Positions 9,810 to 21,688 of a stretch of DNA of 64,000 nt are shown here, one piece after another; positions within the stretch are counted from its first letter, which is position 1, and each line of letters begins with the position of its first letter. This DNA comes from Lunularia cruciata. Taxonomy: Eukaryota > Streptophyta > Marchantiopsida > Lunulariales > Lunulariaceae. The position numbers and the translations under genes were made by a program. A model generated the notes under the pieces. It was not told where the DNA came from. It saw only the letters and a list, made by a program, of their open reading frames with translations, and made no database searches. The stretch spans positions 45,117,034 to 45,181,033 of the forward strand of contig OX419762.1 of NCBI GenBank assembly GCA_948567375.1, read 5' to 3'.

Positions 9810-12800
9810 GAGATTTCGAGCCGCCTATTAGGAGCTTGATTAGTTCCAATGGGATAGAAGGCTCGACCTATGCAAGTTTGCTTCACTTGCAAGGTATGAT
9901 ATCTAATCAAGGTTATAGGATTTTGGTTGATTCCGGAAGTTTAGAGAATTGCATGTCTATGCAAGTAGCAAAGGAATTGGGTATTCCTATCAAGCCAATG
10001 ATTGGAAGTCGTTTGATGATGGCGGATGGTAGAAAGGGTTCTGCATTCCGCACCTCGCATCCTGTTACCTTCAAGATTGGGAAGGAGTATTTGGAGTGTA
10101 TGAGGTTTGTAGTGGCACCTCTACACTATGATATCATTCTGGGTCTACCTTGGCTTGAATGTCATAAGGTTCAATTCAATTGGACCAGACGTCAAATTCA
10201 AGTACAACACCAAGGTAGGAATTTCCGATTAGGTTGTCTGGCACCTTTGAGTAAGACACCTAAGAATAGTCAGTCCCAAGATAGCAAGTTTGTTGAGAAG
10301 GTAGCCATAGAGCAAATCTGGAAGGGAGATGAGTCCCAAGATGGGAAGTTTGCCAGGAAGGCAACCATGGAGCAAGCTTGGAAGAGAGATGAGTCCCTAA
10401 AAGGGAAGTTTGTTAATGAAGCAGCCATAGAGCAAGCTTTGGAGGAAGATAAGTCTGTATTCGCGGTGTGGATCAAGCCGATTGCCCAAGAACAATCTGA
10501 GGAGGGCCAAGTGCCACATCAAGCAACGGTTGATCGGATAGTTCAAGAGTTTGCATATGTGTTTCCGAATGATCTGCCAAAGGGATTACCCTCTGATTAA
10601 GGTATGCCCTTCAAGATCAAGTTATTGCCAAGGAGTACTCTAGTGAGTAGACCAATCTATCAGCTCTCACCAAAGGAGTTGGAGGAGTTGCGAACAACAC
10701 TTACAGAGTTGTTGGAGAAGGATTTCATACGACATAGTACCTCTCTGTGGGGAGCACCGGTACTATTTGTTCCAAAGAAGGATGGAGGACTTTTTTCTGT
10801 ATTGATTACCGTGGGCTCAATAAGCAAACTGTGAAGAATGCATATCCCTTGCCTCGGATCAATGACCTGCTTGATCAATTAAGTGGAGCACGCTACTTTT
10901 CCAAGCTAGATCTTTGTAGCGGCTATTGCCAAATTCCTATTGAAGGAGAGGACGTGCAAAAGATTGCCTTTTGCACAAGGTATGGACATTTTGAGTGGAG
11001 AGTTCTACCTTTTGGACTCACTAATGCTCCAACGGTCTTCATGGATCAAATGCATCGGGTGTTGGAGGGACTATTGGATCAGTCTGTGGTAGTGTTCTTA
11101 GATGATATCTTAATCTATAGTAGGACAAAGGCAGAACACAGGAATCATGTGTGAGAAGTCCTAAGACGACTACAACAGTGGAAATTTTACTGAAGAAGTC
11201 AAAGTGTGCTTTATGGCAGAAGGAGGTTACCTTCTTGGGTCATAAGATCTCATCAGAGGGGACAAGATGGAAGAAGAGAAGATCAAGGCCATTACTGATT
11301 GGCCTACTCCGAAGGATGCTACCAAAGTACAAGCATTCAATGGATTAGCCAGTTTTTACCAACGATTCATCCACTATTATGCTCACATGGCTGCACCATT
11401 GACTGACCACTTGGGAAAGAACTCGAGCTTCCAATGGACCACCAAGCATGAAGAAGCATTCCAGAAGTTAAAGCATATGGTGTCTTCAAGACCCATTCTT
11501 CAACCATATGATCCTCAACTACCTTGTGTGGTTGATTTTGATGCTTCTAACTTTGCAATTGGAGCTGTGTTGCAACAAGAATTTCCAGATGGACTACATC
11601 CTATTGCCTTTGTGTCTTGCCGACTAAATACAACTGAAAGAAATTACTCTGCTTGAGATCGGGAACAACTTGCAATGGTATATGCCACCAAGGTATGGAG
11701 GCATTATCTCTTGGGGAAACAAGCGATCATGCAAACTGATCACAAGCCATTGGTGCAAACCTTACACCTAGGGCACATGAAGAGTCGACATCATCGATAG
11801 GAAGAGCAACTCCAATTGTTTGACATCAAACTTGAGTACAAACCAGGTTGGTTCCATGTCATCCCTGATGCTCTATCACGACGACCTGATTTGAAGTCTC
11901 TTCCTCTCATCGTGGCAGCAATTACAATGGTGTCAATTGATCCCAAGATTCATAATGAGTTTTGGTTAGCTCTACAGCAAGATCTCTTCTTCCAAATGGT
12001 ACATGGTCGGCTAACAATAGGTGACAAGGAGTACAACACCTTTTCCTTCAAGGAAGGCCTTCTATTCCATGCGGATCGGATCTATGTTCCAGCCAAAGGT
12101 GATCTTCGACTTGTGCGCCTTCAAGAAGCCCATGATTTACCCATCGCTGGTCACATGGGTGTGGACAAGACCTTGGGTACCCTCCAACATCAATGGTGAT
12201 GGCCCAACATGACACGGGATGTTCAAGAATTTGTCTGATCGTGTGAGAGCTGCCAACATTACAAGGCTAGCAACTAGAAGCCGGGTGGACTCCTTCAACC
12301 GCTTGCCGTTCCATCAGCTCGTTGGGAGCATGTGAGCTTGGATCTCATCACATCCTTGCCAAAGACAAAACAAGGACACACCGCCATCGTGTTGTTTGTG
12401 GATAAGCTTAGTAAGCAAATCCACTTGGCACCAACCTGTGATACCGTGGATGCTCCAACCTTAGCGCAAATCTACTTTGACAATGTCTTCAAGCATCATG
12501 GAATGCCACGCGTACTCATCTCCGACCATGATCCTCACTTTACCGGGAAGTTTTGGCAAGCACTCTTTCAGATACTCGGCACCAAGTTTGCTTTGTCCAT
12601 GGCCTATCATCCTCAAACTAATGGATAAACCAAACGTGCAAATCGCACATTGGAGGATATGTTGCTTGCCTTTGTCAATGTCCACCATACCAATTGGGAT
12701 GAATGTCTTGCCGCTGCCGAATTTGCCTACAACAATTCCAAACAGGCAAGCACCGGATTCTCTCCTTTCTTTATCAATTTTGGCCAAGATCCGCTTGTTC

Positions 12801-13400
12801 CAGATTCTCTTCTTGCTCCCTCTCCATCCCAGGTTCCTCATACTTCCACATTCTTGACCACTATATCCCAATCTCTCCAACAAGCCAAGTCTCACCTCCT
12901 TGTTGCTCAGAATTGCCAAAAACAATATGCGGACCACCATCGTTGCGATCTCACCTTTGAAGTCGGTGAAAAAGTCATGCTATCCTCTAGTAACCTCCCT
13001 CTCCCACTTGATACCCAAGTTTGTAAACTTGCTCCTAATTGGATAGGACTCTTTGATATTACCCAAATTGTCTCTCCTGTTGCTTATCGTCTTGCCTTGC
13101 CTTGTCACATACGTATCCATCCTGTCTTTCATGTTTCCAAGTTGAAACCCTTTGTTCCTAACCCCTCTTCCTTTTCCTCTTGAGTCCAACCTCCCCCTCT
13201 TCCTATCCCTATCAATGATCATGAGGAGTACGAAGTTGATCGTATCCTTGCGCGTCGCTACATTCAACAAGGCCGTCGCCAACATACAGAGTACAAGGTC
13301 CTTTGGAAAGGATATCTCCTTCATGATGCCACCTGAGAACCTCTTTCTCACCTCCAAAATGCACAGACGGCCATCCAGGAATTCGAAGCTTCACTAGCAA
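9797..13400 (+). pseudogene. pol: pol of A2: protease, RT, RNase H, integrase, chromodomain
   Basis: Protease LVDSGS near 9925-9945. Reverse transcriptase about 10600-11150 with FLDD ([11 protein letters not shown]) near 11090-11120, a one-base deletion near 10790, and another near 11192. RNase H about 11465-11790 (FDAS). From 11267 onward the frame is constant to the chromodomain. Integrase: H-x3-H / C-x2-C about 12127-12256, core 12330-12680 with DLI and SDHD, but QTKR replaces QTER near 12628. Chromodomain about 13217-13380 (EYEVDRIL, LWKGY); the ATWEP tryptophan codon has become TGA. A polypurine run AGGGGAA at 13424-13430 precedes the 3' LTR. Confidence 0.93.
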
Positions 13401-13432
13401 CGAGGACGTCACCAACTAGTGGCAGGGGAATA

Positions 13433-13844
13433 TGTAACAATATGGAGTTTAGCAACAAAGTCTGTTGGGCTCACAAAGTAACACATAAGACAAATTAGCC
13501 TAGAATATTCCGGAAGTATCTAGGAAGCTTCTTGGGAAGCTTCCCTGTTAGCTTAGCTTGCATCTTAAGTAAGTAGCTTCTAGAAGCTTCCAACTAGCTT
13601 AGCTTGCACGCCAAGTAGGCGGCTTCTAGAAGGAAGCTTCTTGAGAAGCTTCTTAGTTAACTTGGCTTGCACTCTAAGAAAGCGGCTTGAGCAAGCTTCT
13701 TGAGAAGCTTCTCAAGGGCCTTGTATGCTACCTATAAATACCAAAGCCAAAGCTCATGCTAGGCATTCGGAGTTTTCCCTCATTCAAGTGTCCCAATGTG
13801 AGTTTCCATTCTCCTATTTCTCTCCTCGGATTTGGTCTTTTACA
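13433..13844 (+). repeat. 3' LTR of A2
   Basis: The 412-bp LTR is nearly identical to the 5' LTR. It carries one extra 12-bp heat-shock-type module (CTTCTTGAGAAG) before the TATA box at 13733-13740. Confidence 0.95.
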
Positions 13845-14212
13845 CAACACCACCACGTGCTAACACCACCAAGTGCTAATACTAACTAAGCACCACCCAC
13901 GAATGTAACTCTAACCGAGATAACTACACTAGGAGAAAGGGCAACTTGTAACCTGCCATCATAACACATACTCTCATGGTCTGCAGGTCATCACTTCCTG
14001 CCTCACCGGAGAGAAACAAAGGTAGTCTGATTGGTCATCACTCTAGCCTCACTACCGAGAGCACACCAGAGCACCAACGCTCAAAAGTCAGGGCACCTCA
14101 CACAAACGTGGTGCACAAATAGGAAGCAGAGAATGGAGGGGTCCAATCACAAGAAATCTAAACAAAAACCCTCCATCTCATAACACAACACGAGACTGAC
14201 TCTGCCACCATT
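13845..14212 (-). other. leader and primer-binding-like site of element B
   Basis: This stretch joins 8065-8233 once A2 is removed. On the minus strand TGGTGGCAGAGTC (14198-14210) follows the putative LTR end (..ATGCCA at 14213) by two bases. It resembles the tRNA-Met-type primer site. No ORF of note; GT-rich short direct repeats (GTGGTGGTGTT) occur near 13850-13870. Confidence 0.55.
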
Positions 14213-15708
14213 TGGCATTTGACATAAGAGAAGTTTATATCTAAGTCCTAAGCTACAAGGATCACCAAGAATGGGATCAAACTGCCTTTCCTAGCCAAAG
14301 CTACATGTGTATAGATAACAATGGCACAGTCTTTAGGACAACAAGTGAGGGTGGACCAGTTGGCTAGGGCACCGGTCTAGGAACAAGAGATCTAGGGGTC
14401 AAACCTTGTTGCGTACAATCTAGTAAGAAAGGCAGATTTTGCCAACCAATGACCAAGATCTACTCTAAATTAGCTAACCTCACGCTAGAGCCCTATGCCT
14501 CTAAATGAGGCCTTTCTTCTTGCCACTTTGAACCTCCTCCAAAATTGGCAAAACTTTTCCAAATTCCACTTTGAACCTCCTCCAGAATTGGTGAAACTTC
14601 TCCAAATTTGACGTAAAATCTAACGTAAACCCTAAAGTTGGTTGTCCGCCAAATCCCCTGCTAACTTTCCACTCGAGCCAAATTGAAAACACGGGTTTCT
14701 CCAAATCACAAATTCATGAGAATAGCTTCCCAACTCCACCTTCAATTTGACTTTTTGAGCACAACTTGCAGCAAATTGAGGCCTTTCTTCTTGCCACTTT
14801 GAACCTCCTCCAAAATTGGTGAAACTTTTCCAAATTTGACATAAAATCTGATGTAAACCCTAAAGTTGGCTGTCCGCCCAATCCCTCAGTAACTTTCCAC
14901 TCAAGCCAAATTGAAAACACAAGTTTCTCCAAATCACAAATTCATGAGAATAGTTTCCCAACTCCACCTTCAATTTGACTTTCTAAGCCCAACTCGTAGC
15001 AAATTGGTCCTGCCTTCACCTCTTGAGCTCAAAATCACAACCACTACTCAAAATTTGCTCCTTCTTTGCTCAAAAATTGGCCAACGCTTCCGCACACTAT
15101 TTGCCTTCCTGCCAAATCTGCATCAATTGAACAAGCTTCTGCACACTAGGGAAACACTAAACTTGAATCGAGCTACCAACAATCCACCGAGCTTGGAGAT
15201 ACCAACAACACTCAAAGTTCCTGCACCCGATTTCCCCATGACCTCACTTCTTTGATGTAATCAGATTGTTTACCACTCTCAACTCAACTCAACTCATATT
15301 AGTACTTGATCTGTCACTCTATAAACTGCCAACAACTGGGCATTGATTACAATCAAAACCACACCCACTCTAGCATAGAGAATCTAGGTGATGCTCACTG
15401 GCCTCTGTCCACCATAGCCATGAACTCAAAGGGTCAACATTAAAGAAGTGAGCTCTCTGGAGCTTCACTTTGAAAGTATACCCCCTGGACTCGAGCTAGG
15501 TCTGAACCCTAATGGTCCTACTGACGGCACACTCGACGGTGAAAATGGTGCAAAGTGACGGTGGGCCCCACCGTGAAGTCAGTACCCCAAGCACAAAATG
15601 TGACCGTCGGAAAGTAGTCTTTGAGAAACTGCTGAAATAACTCTAACTACTATCACTGCAAGTCCTGTGTCCGAGCAATCTAGATGCGACACTACAAATG
15701 ACGTGACA
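14213..15708 (-). repeat. 5' LTR of element B
   Basis: On the minus strand this begins TGTCACGTCATTTG at 15708 and ends ATGCCA at 14213, giving TG...CA ends and about 1.5 kb. Its first 450 bases match, in opposite orientation, 41044-41492, which confirms a repeated unit starting at TGTCA. It is followed by a primer-like site and leads to gag of B. It contains an internal tandem duplication (14507-15006). Confidence 0.65.
14507..15006 (-). repeat. tandem duplication inside the B LTR
   Basis: Two units, 14507-14777 and 14778-15006, both start GAGGCCTTTC and end GCAAATTG. The first holds an extra internal repeat of CCACTTTGAACCTCCTCC. The short minus-strand reading frames in each unit (with FSIWLEWKV) are similar simply because the DNA is duplicated. 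Confidence 0.85.
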
Positions 15709-16464
15709 ATTACCGCCATGACTACTACTCTATCAAACTACCTATAATTATCAAAGTTAACACATAGATACAATACGTCCAATGTTCTCCGTACGTTACA
15801 ATAAGAAGTATCATCAGACAAGGTGATCATATTCAAAAGGTTCTACCTAAAGTGTGAGATGATGAAATGTATGAAATGATGCTTGGATAGTACATGGATA
15901 CAAAAATCATAATGGTTTGGAAGAAATAGATTTGGTAGTCCATAAATTCCATCCATCCTATTTCTACGTTGATACCAATGTAAAAGATCAAAGAGAGAAA
16001 TAGAAGAATGAAAGATTGGAGTGAAAGATCATATTGGGACTCTTGAATGAAGAAACTCCAAATGTTTGGCATGAGCTTGTGCTTTGGTATTTATAGAGAA
16101 CATACAAGCTCTTGAGATGCTTCTTAGGAAGCTTCTTAAAAGCCACCTTCTTAGAGTGCAAGCTAAGTTAACCAAGAAGTTTCTTGAGAAGTTTTCTTCT
16201 AGAAACCATATACTTTGCGTGTAAGCTAAGCTAGTTAGGAAATTTCCCAAGAAGCTTTCTTATAGAAGTCACCTACTTGGCATACAAGCTAAGCTAGTTG
16301 GGAAGCTTCCTAAGAAGCTTCCTCCTAGAAATTACCACTTGGTATACATGTTACCCAACACTTGGAAGGTACAAGAAGCTTCTAGAATATTCTTATAATT
16401 CTTGGCTAATTTGGTTCATTTGCTACTTTGTTACTCTTGACTAATGTTTCTATAAATTGTTACA
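15709..16464 (-). mobile_element. chromovirus copy A3: 5' LTR, primer site and leader; rest displaced by B
   Basis: Minus strand, from right to left: LTR 16464-15979 (TGTAACAATTTAT to TTTTACA), primer-site relic TTGGTATCAACG, a leader matching the other A copies (GGATGGATGGAATTTATGGA), and the gag start ATG at about 15719. The match to the family stops at 15709, where the LTR of B begins. So the remainder of A3 should lie left of the window, beyond B. Confidence 0.85.
15979..16464 (-). repeat. 5' LTR of A3 with four-unit heat-shock element
   Basis: The 486-bp LTR is the most diverged and longest of the family. GAAGCTTCTAGAATATTC at 16375-16392 is a perfect four-unit heat-shock element, and a TATA box (minus TATAAATA) lies at 16088-16095. 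The flank just outside 16464 is ACTAT. Confidence 0.85.
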
Positions 16465-16479
16465 ACTATTCTTTCAATC

Positions 16480-17692
16480 TATTTACTAACCATGACCTCC
16501 CTTTCTCTCATAACCTTAACTAAGTCAACCAACCTCTCAACTCTAATACTCTCTTTAATATGAAAATGCATATCTTCTTCAACTAGCTTACTCTACCACT
16601 CAAAGAAAAGGTGCTCCGCTACTCTCAATTGTGTCTCTTGCTCCACTACACTCCTTCTTAATAAGAAGATGCTCTTAAGTCATGATATGTTACTCCCTCT
16701 CTACTAGTAAACTCTCCTTCTCAATAATGAGATGCTCTTTTAAATTCAATTGCGCCTTTTATGATGCTTTATTGCTCTCAACAAAATCTACTCCTCTTCT
16801 CTCACTCTCAACTAACTTGTACTACATCTCTCTTAAAGGACTGGTATCTCTATCATAGTTAAAGGCAATGGATCTAGCTCATCCTCTACTCTCCAACCTC
16901 CATCATCAAGACTCACAATTCCATCATCATATAGAGGGTAAGGATGAGGGTAAATGACAAGATGGCGACTTGTACACAAACCTTTTATACTATCAAACCA
17001 AATACAAACTCAACAAGTACATTAAACAAAGCTCCTAATCAAATGTATGATATTAAAAAAACCAGTCTAAAACAACATGTGTTCTATCATTATAAGAGTA
17101 AATGTGAAGTACATGTGATATGAATGAAGAAAACATAACATAAAGTTTTCTAAACTAAACTCTCACTCACACTCCTCTCCCTTGACTTCTCTTTCTATCT
17201 CATGCTCCTTTGTACCATGGACAAACACCACCTCCTCCTCACCTTGGCTTTATTACACCATCTTGTCCTCATCCAAGAACCCTCTCTCCATGAACAAATA
17301 AGTGAAGAATTGTCCTTAATATGTCACCTTGAAGCAACATCCATCTAGATGGTGAATTTTCTTATGCATAACAACCAACTTTTGCTCAATATCATGTAGC
17401 ATTATCTCCACCCAATATTATTCTCAAAGGTGGATCTAACCATCTTAGTCTTCACTCCCAAAATGATGTTCTTATGTACTACATTTGGTCTCTAAGAAGG
17501 AATAAGAAGGCGACAAATCATATAAAAGTAAGACATATATACCACCATGCCAAATAGCTCCTAACAATACAATCTCTCACAAGGAACCAATCCTCCACCA
17601 AAGTATGGTGCACTATCTTCCTCCTTCCTATTTTCCCTCTCTCTAAGAAAAAACCTCACTTATAACATGTGCATTAAGTGTGAGCCTCCTAC
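16480..17692 (-). pseudogene. degraded copy (C1) of unrecognised repeated protein family C
   Basis: Broken minus-strand readings match the better copy at 42251-45451: a segment with DWF..RD....YLA (near 17550-17620), one with FKVTY..QFFTYLFMERGF (near 17270-17340; copy C2 has FRVTFLGQILTHLFVERGF), then E/K-rich coiled-coil-like sequence (16550-16830). Frameshifts and stops are frequent. I do not recognise the protein. A4 inserted just to its right at CACTT (17693-17697). Confidence 0.6.
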
Positions 17693-17697
17693 CACTT

Positions 17698-18085
17698 TGT
17701 GAAAGACCGAGACCAAGGAGAGAAATAGGAGAATGGAAACTCACATTGGGACACTTGAATGTGAGAAAACTCTAAATGCCTAGCATGAGCTTTGTCTTTG
17801 GTATTTATAGGTAGCATAAAAGGCCCTTGAGAAGCTTCCTTGAGCCGCTTTATTAGAATGCAAGCCAAGTTAATCAAGAAGCTTCCTTTTAAAAGCCATC
17901 TACTTGGCGTGCAAGCTAAGCTAGTTGGAAGCTTCTAGAAGCCACCTGCTTGGAGTGCAAGTTAAGCTAGTTGGGAAGCTTCCCAAGAAGCTTTCTAGAT
18001 GCTTCTAGATATTTTGGGCTAATTTAGCTTATTCTCTACTTTTTTTAACCTTACTAAATACATCGCTAAACTCCATATTGTTACA
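17698..18085 (-). repeat. 3' LTR of A4
   Basis: The 388-bp LTR on the minus strand starts TGTAACAATATGGAG at 18085. A three-unit heat-shock element GAAGCTTCTAGAA lies at 17928-17940; TATAAATA (minus) at 17802-17809. The polypurine tract (minus GGTGGGGGAATA) lies at 18086-18097. Confidence 0.92.
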
Positions 18086-18119
18086 TATTCCCCCACCGCT
18101 AGTTGGTGACATCCTTGTT

Positions 18120-21100
18120 GCCATTGAAACTTCAAACTCTTGGATGGCCATCTGTGCATTCTGGAGTGAGAAAGAGGTTCCCATGTGGCATCATGAGGGG
18201 ATACCCTTTCCAAAGGACCTTGTATTCCGTATATTATCGGCATGCTCACTGAATGTGATGACGTGTAAGGATACAATTAACTTTGTACTCCTCATGATCA
18301 TTGATAGGGATAGGAAGAAGAGGAGGTTGGACACGAGAGGAAAAGGAAGATGGGTTAGGAACAACGGGTTTTAACTTGGAAATGTGAAAGATAGGGTAGA
18401 TGCGCATATGACAAGGTAAGGCAAGTTGAGAAGCAAAAGGAGAGATGATTTGGGTGACATCAAAGAGTCCTATCCAATTAGGGGCAAGTTTACAAACTTG
18501 GGTATCAAATGGGAGGGGAAGTTTACTAAAGGATAGCATGATTTTATCACCAACTTCAAAGGTGAGATCACGATGATGGTGGTTTGCATATTGTTTTTGA
18601 CAATTCTGAGCAACAAGGAGATGAGATTTGGCTTGTTGGAGAGATTGGAATATGATAGTCAAAAAGGTTGAAGTATGAGGGACCTGAGATAGAGGGGGAG
18701 CAAGAAGAGAATTTGGAACAAGTGGATCTTGACCAAAATTGAGAAAGAAAGGAGAAAATCCTGTGCTTGCCTGTTTGAAATTATTGTAGGGAAATTTTGC
18801 AACTACAAGACATTCATCCCAATTGGTATGGTGGACATTGACAAAGGCATGCAACATATCCTCCAAGGTACAATTTTCATGTTTGGTTTGTCCATCAGTT
18901 TGAGGATGATAAGTTGTGGACAACGCAAGCTTGGTGCCAAGTATCTGAAAGAGTGCTTGCCAAAACTTCTGGGTGAAACGAGGATCACAGTTGGAGATGA
19001 GTACACATGGCATCCCATGATGCTTGAAGACATTATCAAAGTATATTTATGCTAAGGTTGGAGCATCCATAGTATCAAAGGTTGGTGCCAAGTGGATTTG
19101 CTTACTAAGCTTATCCACAAACACCATGATTGTTGTGTGTCCTTGCTTTGTCTTGGGCAAGGATGTGATGATAGGGAGTAGTTGAAGCATTCCACTCGGC
19201 TTCTGGTTGCTGGCCTTGTTATGTTGGCAACTCTTACACAATTAGACAAACTCTGGAATATCTCGTGTCATGTTGGGCCACCACCATTGGTGTTGGAGGG
19301 TACCCAAGGTCTTGTTCACACCCATGTGACCAACTATTGGTAAATCATGGGCTTCTTGAAGGCGCACAAGTTGGAGATCACCTTTGGTTGGAACATAGAT
19401 CCAGTCCTCATGGAATAAAAGGCTTCCCTTGAAGAAGAAGATGTAGTACTCCTTGTTGCATGCTATAAGACAACCATGTACCATTTGGAAGAAGGGATCT
19501 TGTTATAGAGTTGATCAAAACTCATGTTGGACCTTGGGGTCAATTGACACCGTCGTAATTGCTGTCGTGATGAGATGAAGAGACTTCAAATCAGGTCATC
19601 ATGATAGAGCATCAAGGATGACATGGAACCAACATGGTTTGTACTCAAGTTTAATGTCAAAAAATTAGAATTGTTCCTCCCATCAATGATGTTGACTCTT
19701 CATATGTTCCAAGTGTAAGGTCTACAACAATGGTTTGTGATCAGTTCACATGATTATTTGTTTCCCCAAGAGATAATGCCTTCATACCTTGATGGCATAT
19801 ACCATTGCAAGTTGTTCTCAATCTTGAGCAGAGTAATTTCTTTCAGCCATATTTAGTCGGCAAGACACAAAGGCAATGGGATGTAGTCCATCTAGGAATT
19901 CCTATTGCAACATGGCTTCAATTGCAAAGTTAGAAGCATCAGAATCAACCACGCATGGTAGTTGAGGATCATGTGGTTGAAGAATGGGCCTTGAAGACAC
20001 CATATGTTACAACTTTTGGAATGCTTCTTCATGCTTGGTGGTCCATTGGAAGCTTGAGTTCTTCTCCAAGAGGTCAATCAATGGTGCAACTACATGAACA
20101 TAATAATGGATGAACAATTGGTAAATCCATTGAATGCATATACTTTTGTAGCATCCTTTGGGTAGGCCAATCAGTAATGGCTTTGATTTCTCCTCTTCTA
20201 TCTTGATCCCCTCCGATGAGATCTTGTGACCCAAGAAGGTAACTTCCTTTTGCCAAAAGGCACACTTTGACTTCTTATAGTAAAATGTCTATTGTTGTAG
20301 TCATCTTAGGACTTCTCGCACATGATTCACATGGTCTGCCTCTATCTTGCTATAGATTAAGATATCATCCAAGAACACCACCACTTATTGATCCAATAGT
20401 CCATCCAACACCCAATGCATCTAATCCATGAAGATTTCTGGAGCATTAGTGAGCCCGAAAGGTAGAACTCTCTACTCAAAATGCCCATACCTTGTGTAAA
20501 AGGCAATCTTTTGCACATCCTTCCTACCAATGGGGATTTGCCAATAGTCGATGCAAAGATCCAACTTGGAAAAGTATCATGCTCCACTCAATTGATCAAG
20601 CAAGTCATCAATCCAAGGCAAGGGATATGCATTCTTCACTGTTTGCTTATTGAGCCCACGGTAATCTATACAGAAATGAAGTCCTCCATCCTTCTTTGGA
20701 ACAAATAGTACCGGTGCTCCCTAAGGAGAGGTGTTGTGTTGTTATGAAGTCTTTTTCTCCAACAACTCCATAAGTGTTATTTGCCCCCCCCCCCCAACTC
20801 CTTTGGTGAGAGCCAATAGATTGGTCTACTCAATGGAGTACTCCCTGGTAATAACTCAATCTTGAAAGGCATACCACAATCAATGGGTAATCCCTTTGGC
20901 AGATTATCCAGAAACACATCCGCAAACTCTTGAACTATCTGATCAACCATTGCTTGATGAGGCTCTTGGCCCTCCTCAGATTGTCCTTGTGCAATCAGCT
21001 TGATCCACACTGCAAAAATAGACTTATCTTCTTCTAAAACTTGGTCTATGGCTACTTCATTAACAAACTTCTCATCTAGGGACTCATCTTTCTTCAAAGC

Positions 21101-21682
21101 TTGCTCCATGGCTACTTTCTTGGTAACCTTCTTATCTTGGGACACATCTCCCTTCAAGGCTTGCACTATGGCTACCTTCTCAAAAAACTTCCCATCTTGG
21201 GACTGACTATTTTTAGGTGTCTAACTCATAGGTGCCAGACAATCTAATTGAAAATTCCTACCTTGGTGTTGTACTTGAATTTGTCGTTGGGTCCAATCAA
21301 ATTGAATCTTATGATGTTCAAGCCGAGATAGTCCTAGAATGACATCATAGTGTAGAGGTGCCACTACAAACCTCATACACTCCAAATACTACTTCCAAAT
21401 CTTGAAGGTAACATGATACAAGGTACGGAATGCAAAACCCTTTCTACCATCCGCCATTATCAATCTACTTTCAATCATCAGCTTGATAGGAATACCCAAT
21501 TTCTTTGCTACTTGCATAGGCATCCAATTATTTGAACTTCCAAAATTAACCAAAATCCTATAACCCTGATTAGATATTGTACCTTGCAAGTGAAGCAAAC
21601 TTGCATAGGTTGAGCTTTCAATCCCATTGGAACTAATCAAGCTCTTAGTAGGCGGCTCAAAATCTCTTATGAGGATTCCTTG
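18120..21682 (-). pseudogene. pol: pol of A4: protease, RT, RNase H, integrase, chromodomain
   Basis: Minus strand. Protease about 21640-21240, with the catalytic loop changed to LVNFGS. Reverse transcriptase about 20870-20060, with FLDD near 20375-20390; a run of 12 C near 20784-20795 disrupts it. RNase H about 19990-19650. Integrase about 19484-18530: zinc-binding GHMG and CKSC present, but a deletion of about 36 bp near 19165 removed the first catalytic aspartate, the second reads SNCD instead of SDRD, and QTKH stands for QTER (near 18885). Chromodomain remnants EYKVNCIL and ATWEP about 18300-18140. Confidence 0.9.
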
Positions 21683-21688
21683 TTTCCC
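21682..21688 (-). promoter_or_regulatory. slippery heptamer GGGAAAC at the A4 gag-pol junction
   Basis: The minus strand reads G GGA AAC in the gag frame, with a TAG stop one codon earlier in this decayed copy. The -1 frame after it is open into protease, as in A1. Confidence 0.55.

Larger units (their letters stand above)
8234..13844 (+). mobile_element. chromovirus copy A2, complete but decayed, youngest in the window
   Basis: LTRs at 8234-8633 and 13433-13844 are flanked by a perfect 5-bp duplication CAACA (8229-8233 and 13845-13849). The LTRs differ by only six substitutions and one 12-bp indel over about 400 bp, the lowest divergence of the family here. Gene order equals A1. It inserted into the leader of element B. 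Frameshifts near 10790 and 11192 and stops such as TAA 10598, TGA 11654, TAG 11798, TGA 12236 and TGA 13183 make it non-autonomous. Confidence 0.95.
1..15708 (-). mobile_element. Ty3-type LTR retroelement B, old, interrupted by A1 and A2
   Basis: Reading the minus strand from 15708 downwards gives a long LTR, a primer-binding-like site, a leader, gag with two zinc knuckles, and the start of a protease that runs off the window at position 1. The coding parts are split by two later insertions, A1 (1867-7486) and A2 (8234-13844). Removing them in thought rejoins gag in a consistent order. The left boundary lies outside the window. The LTR abuts the leader of element A3 at 15708/15709, eleven bases into the A3 gag start, so B appears to have inserted into A3. 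Stops and frame changes throughout show that it is dead. Confidence 0.8.
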
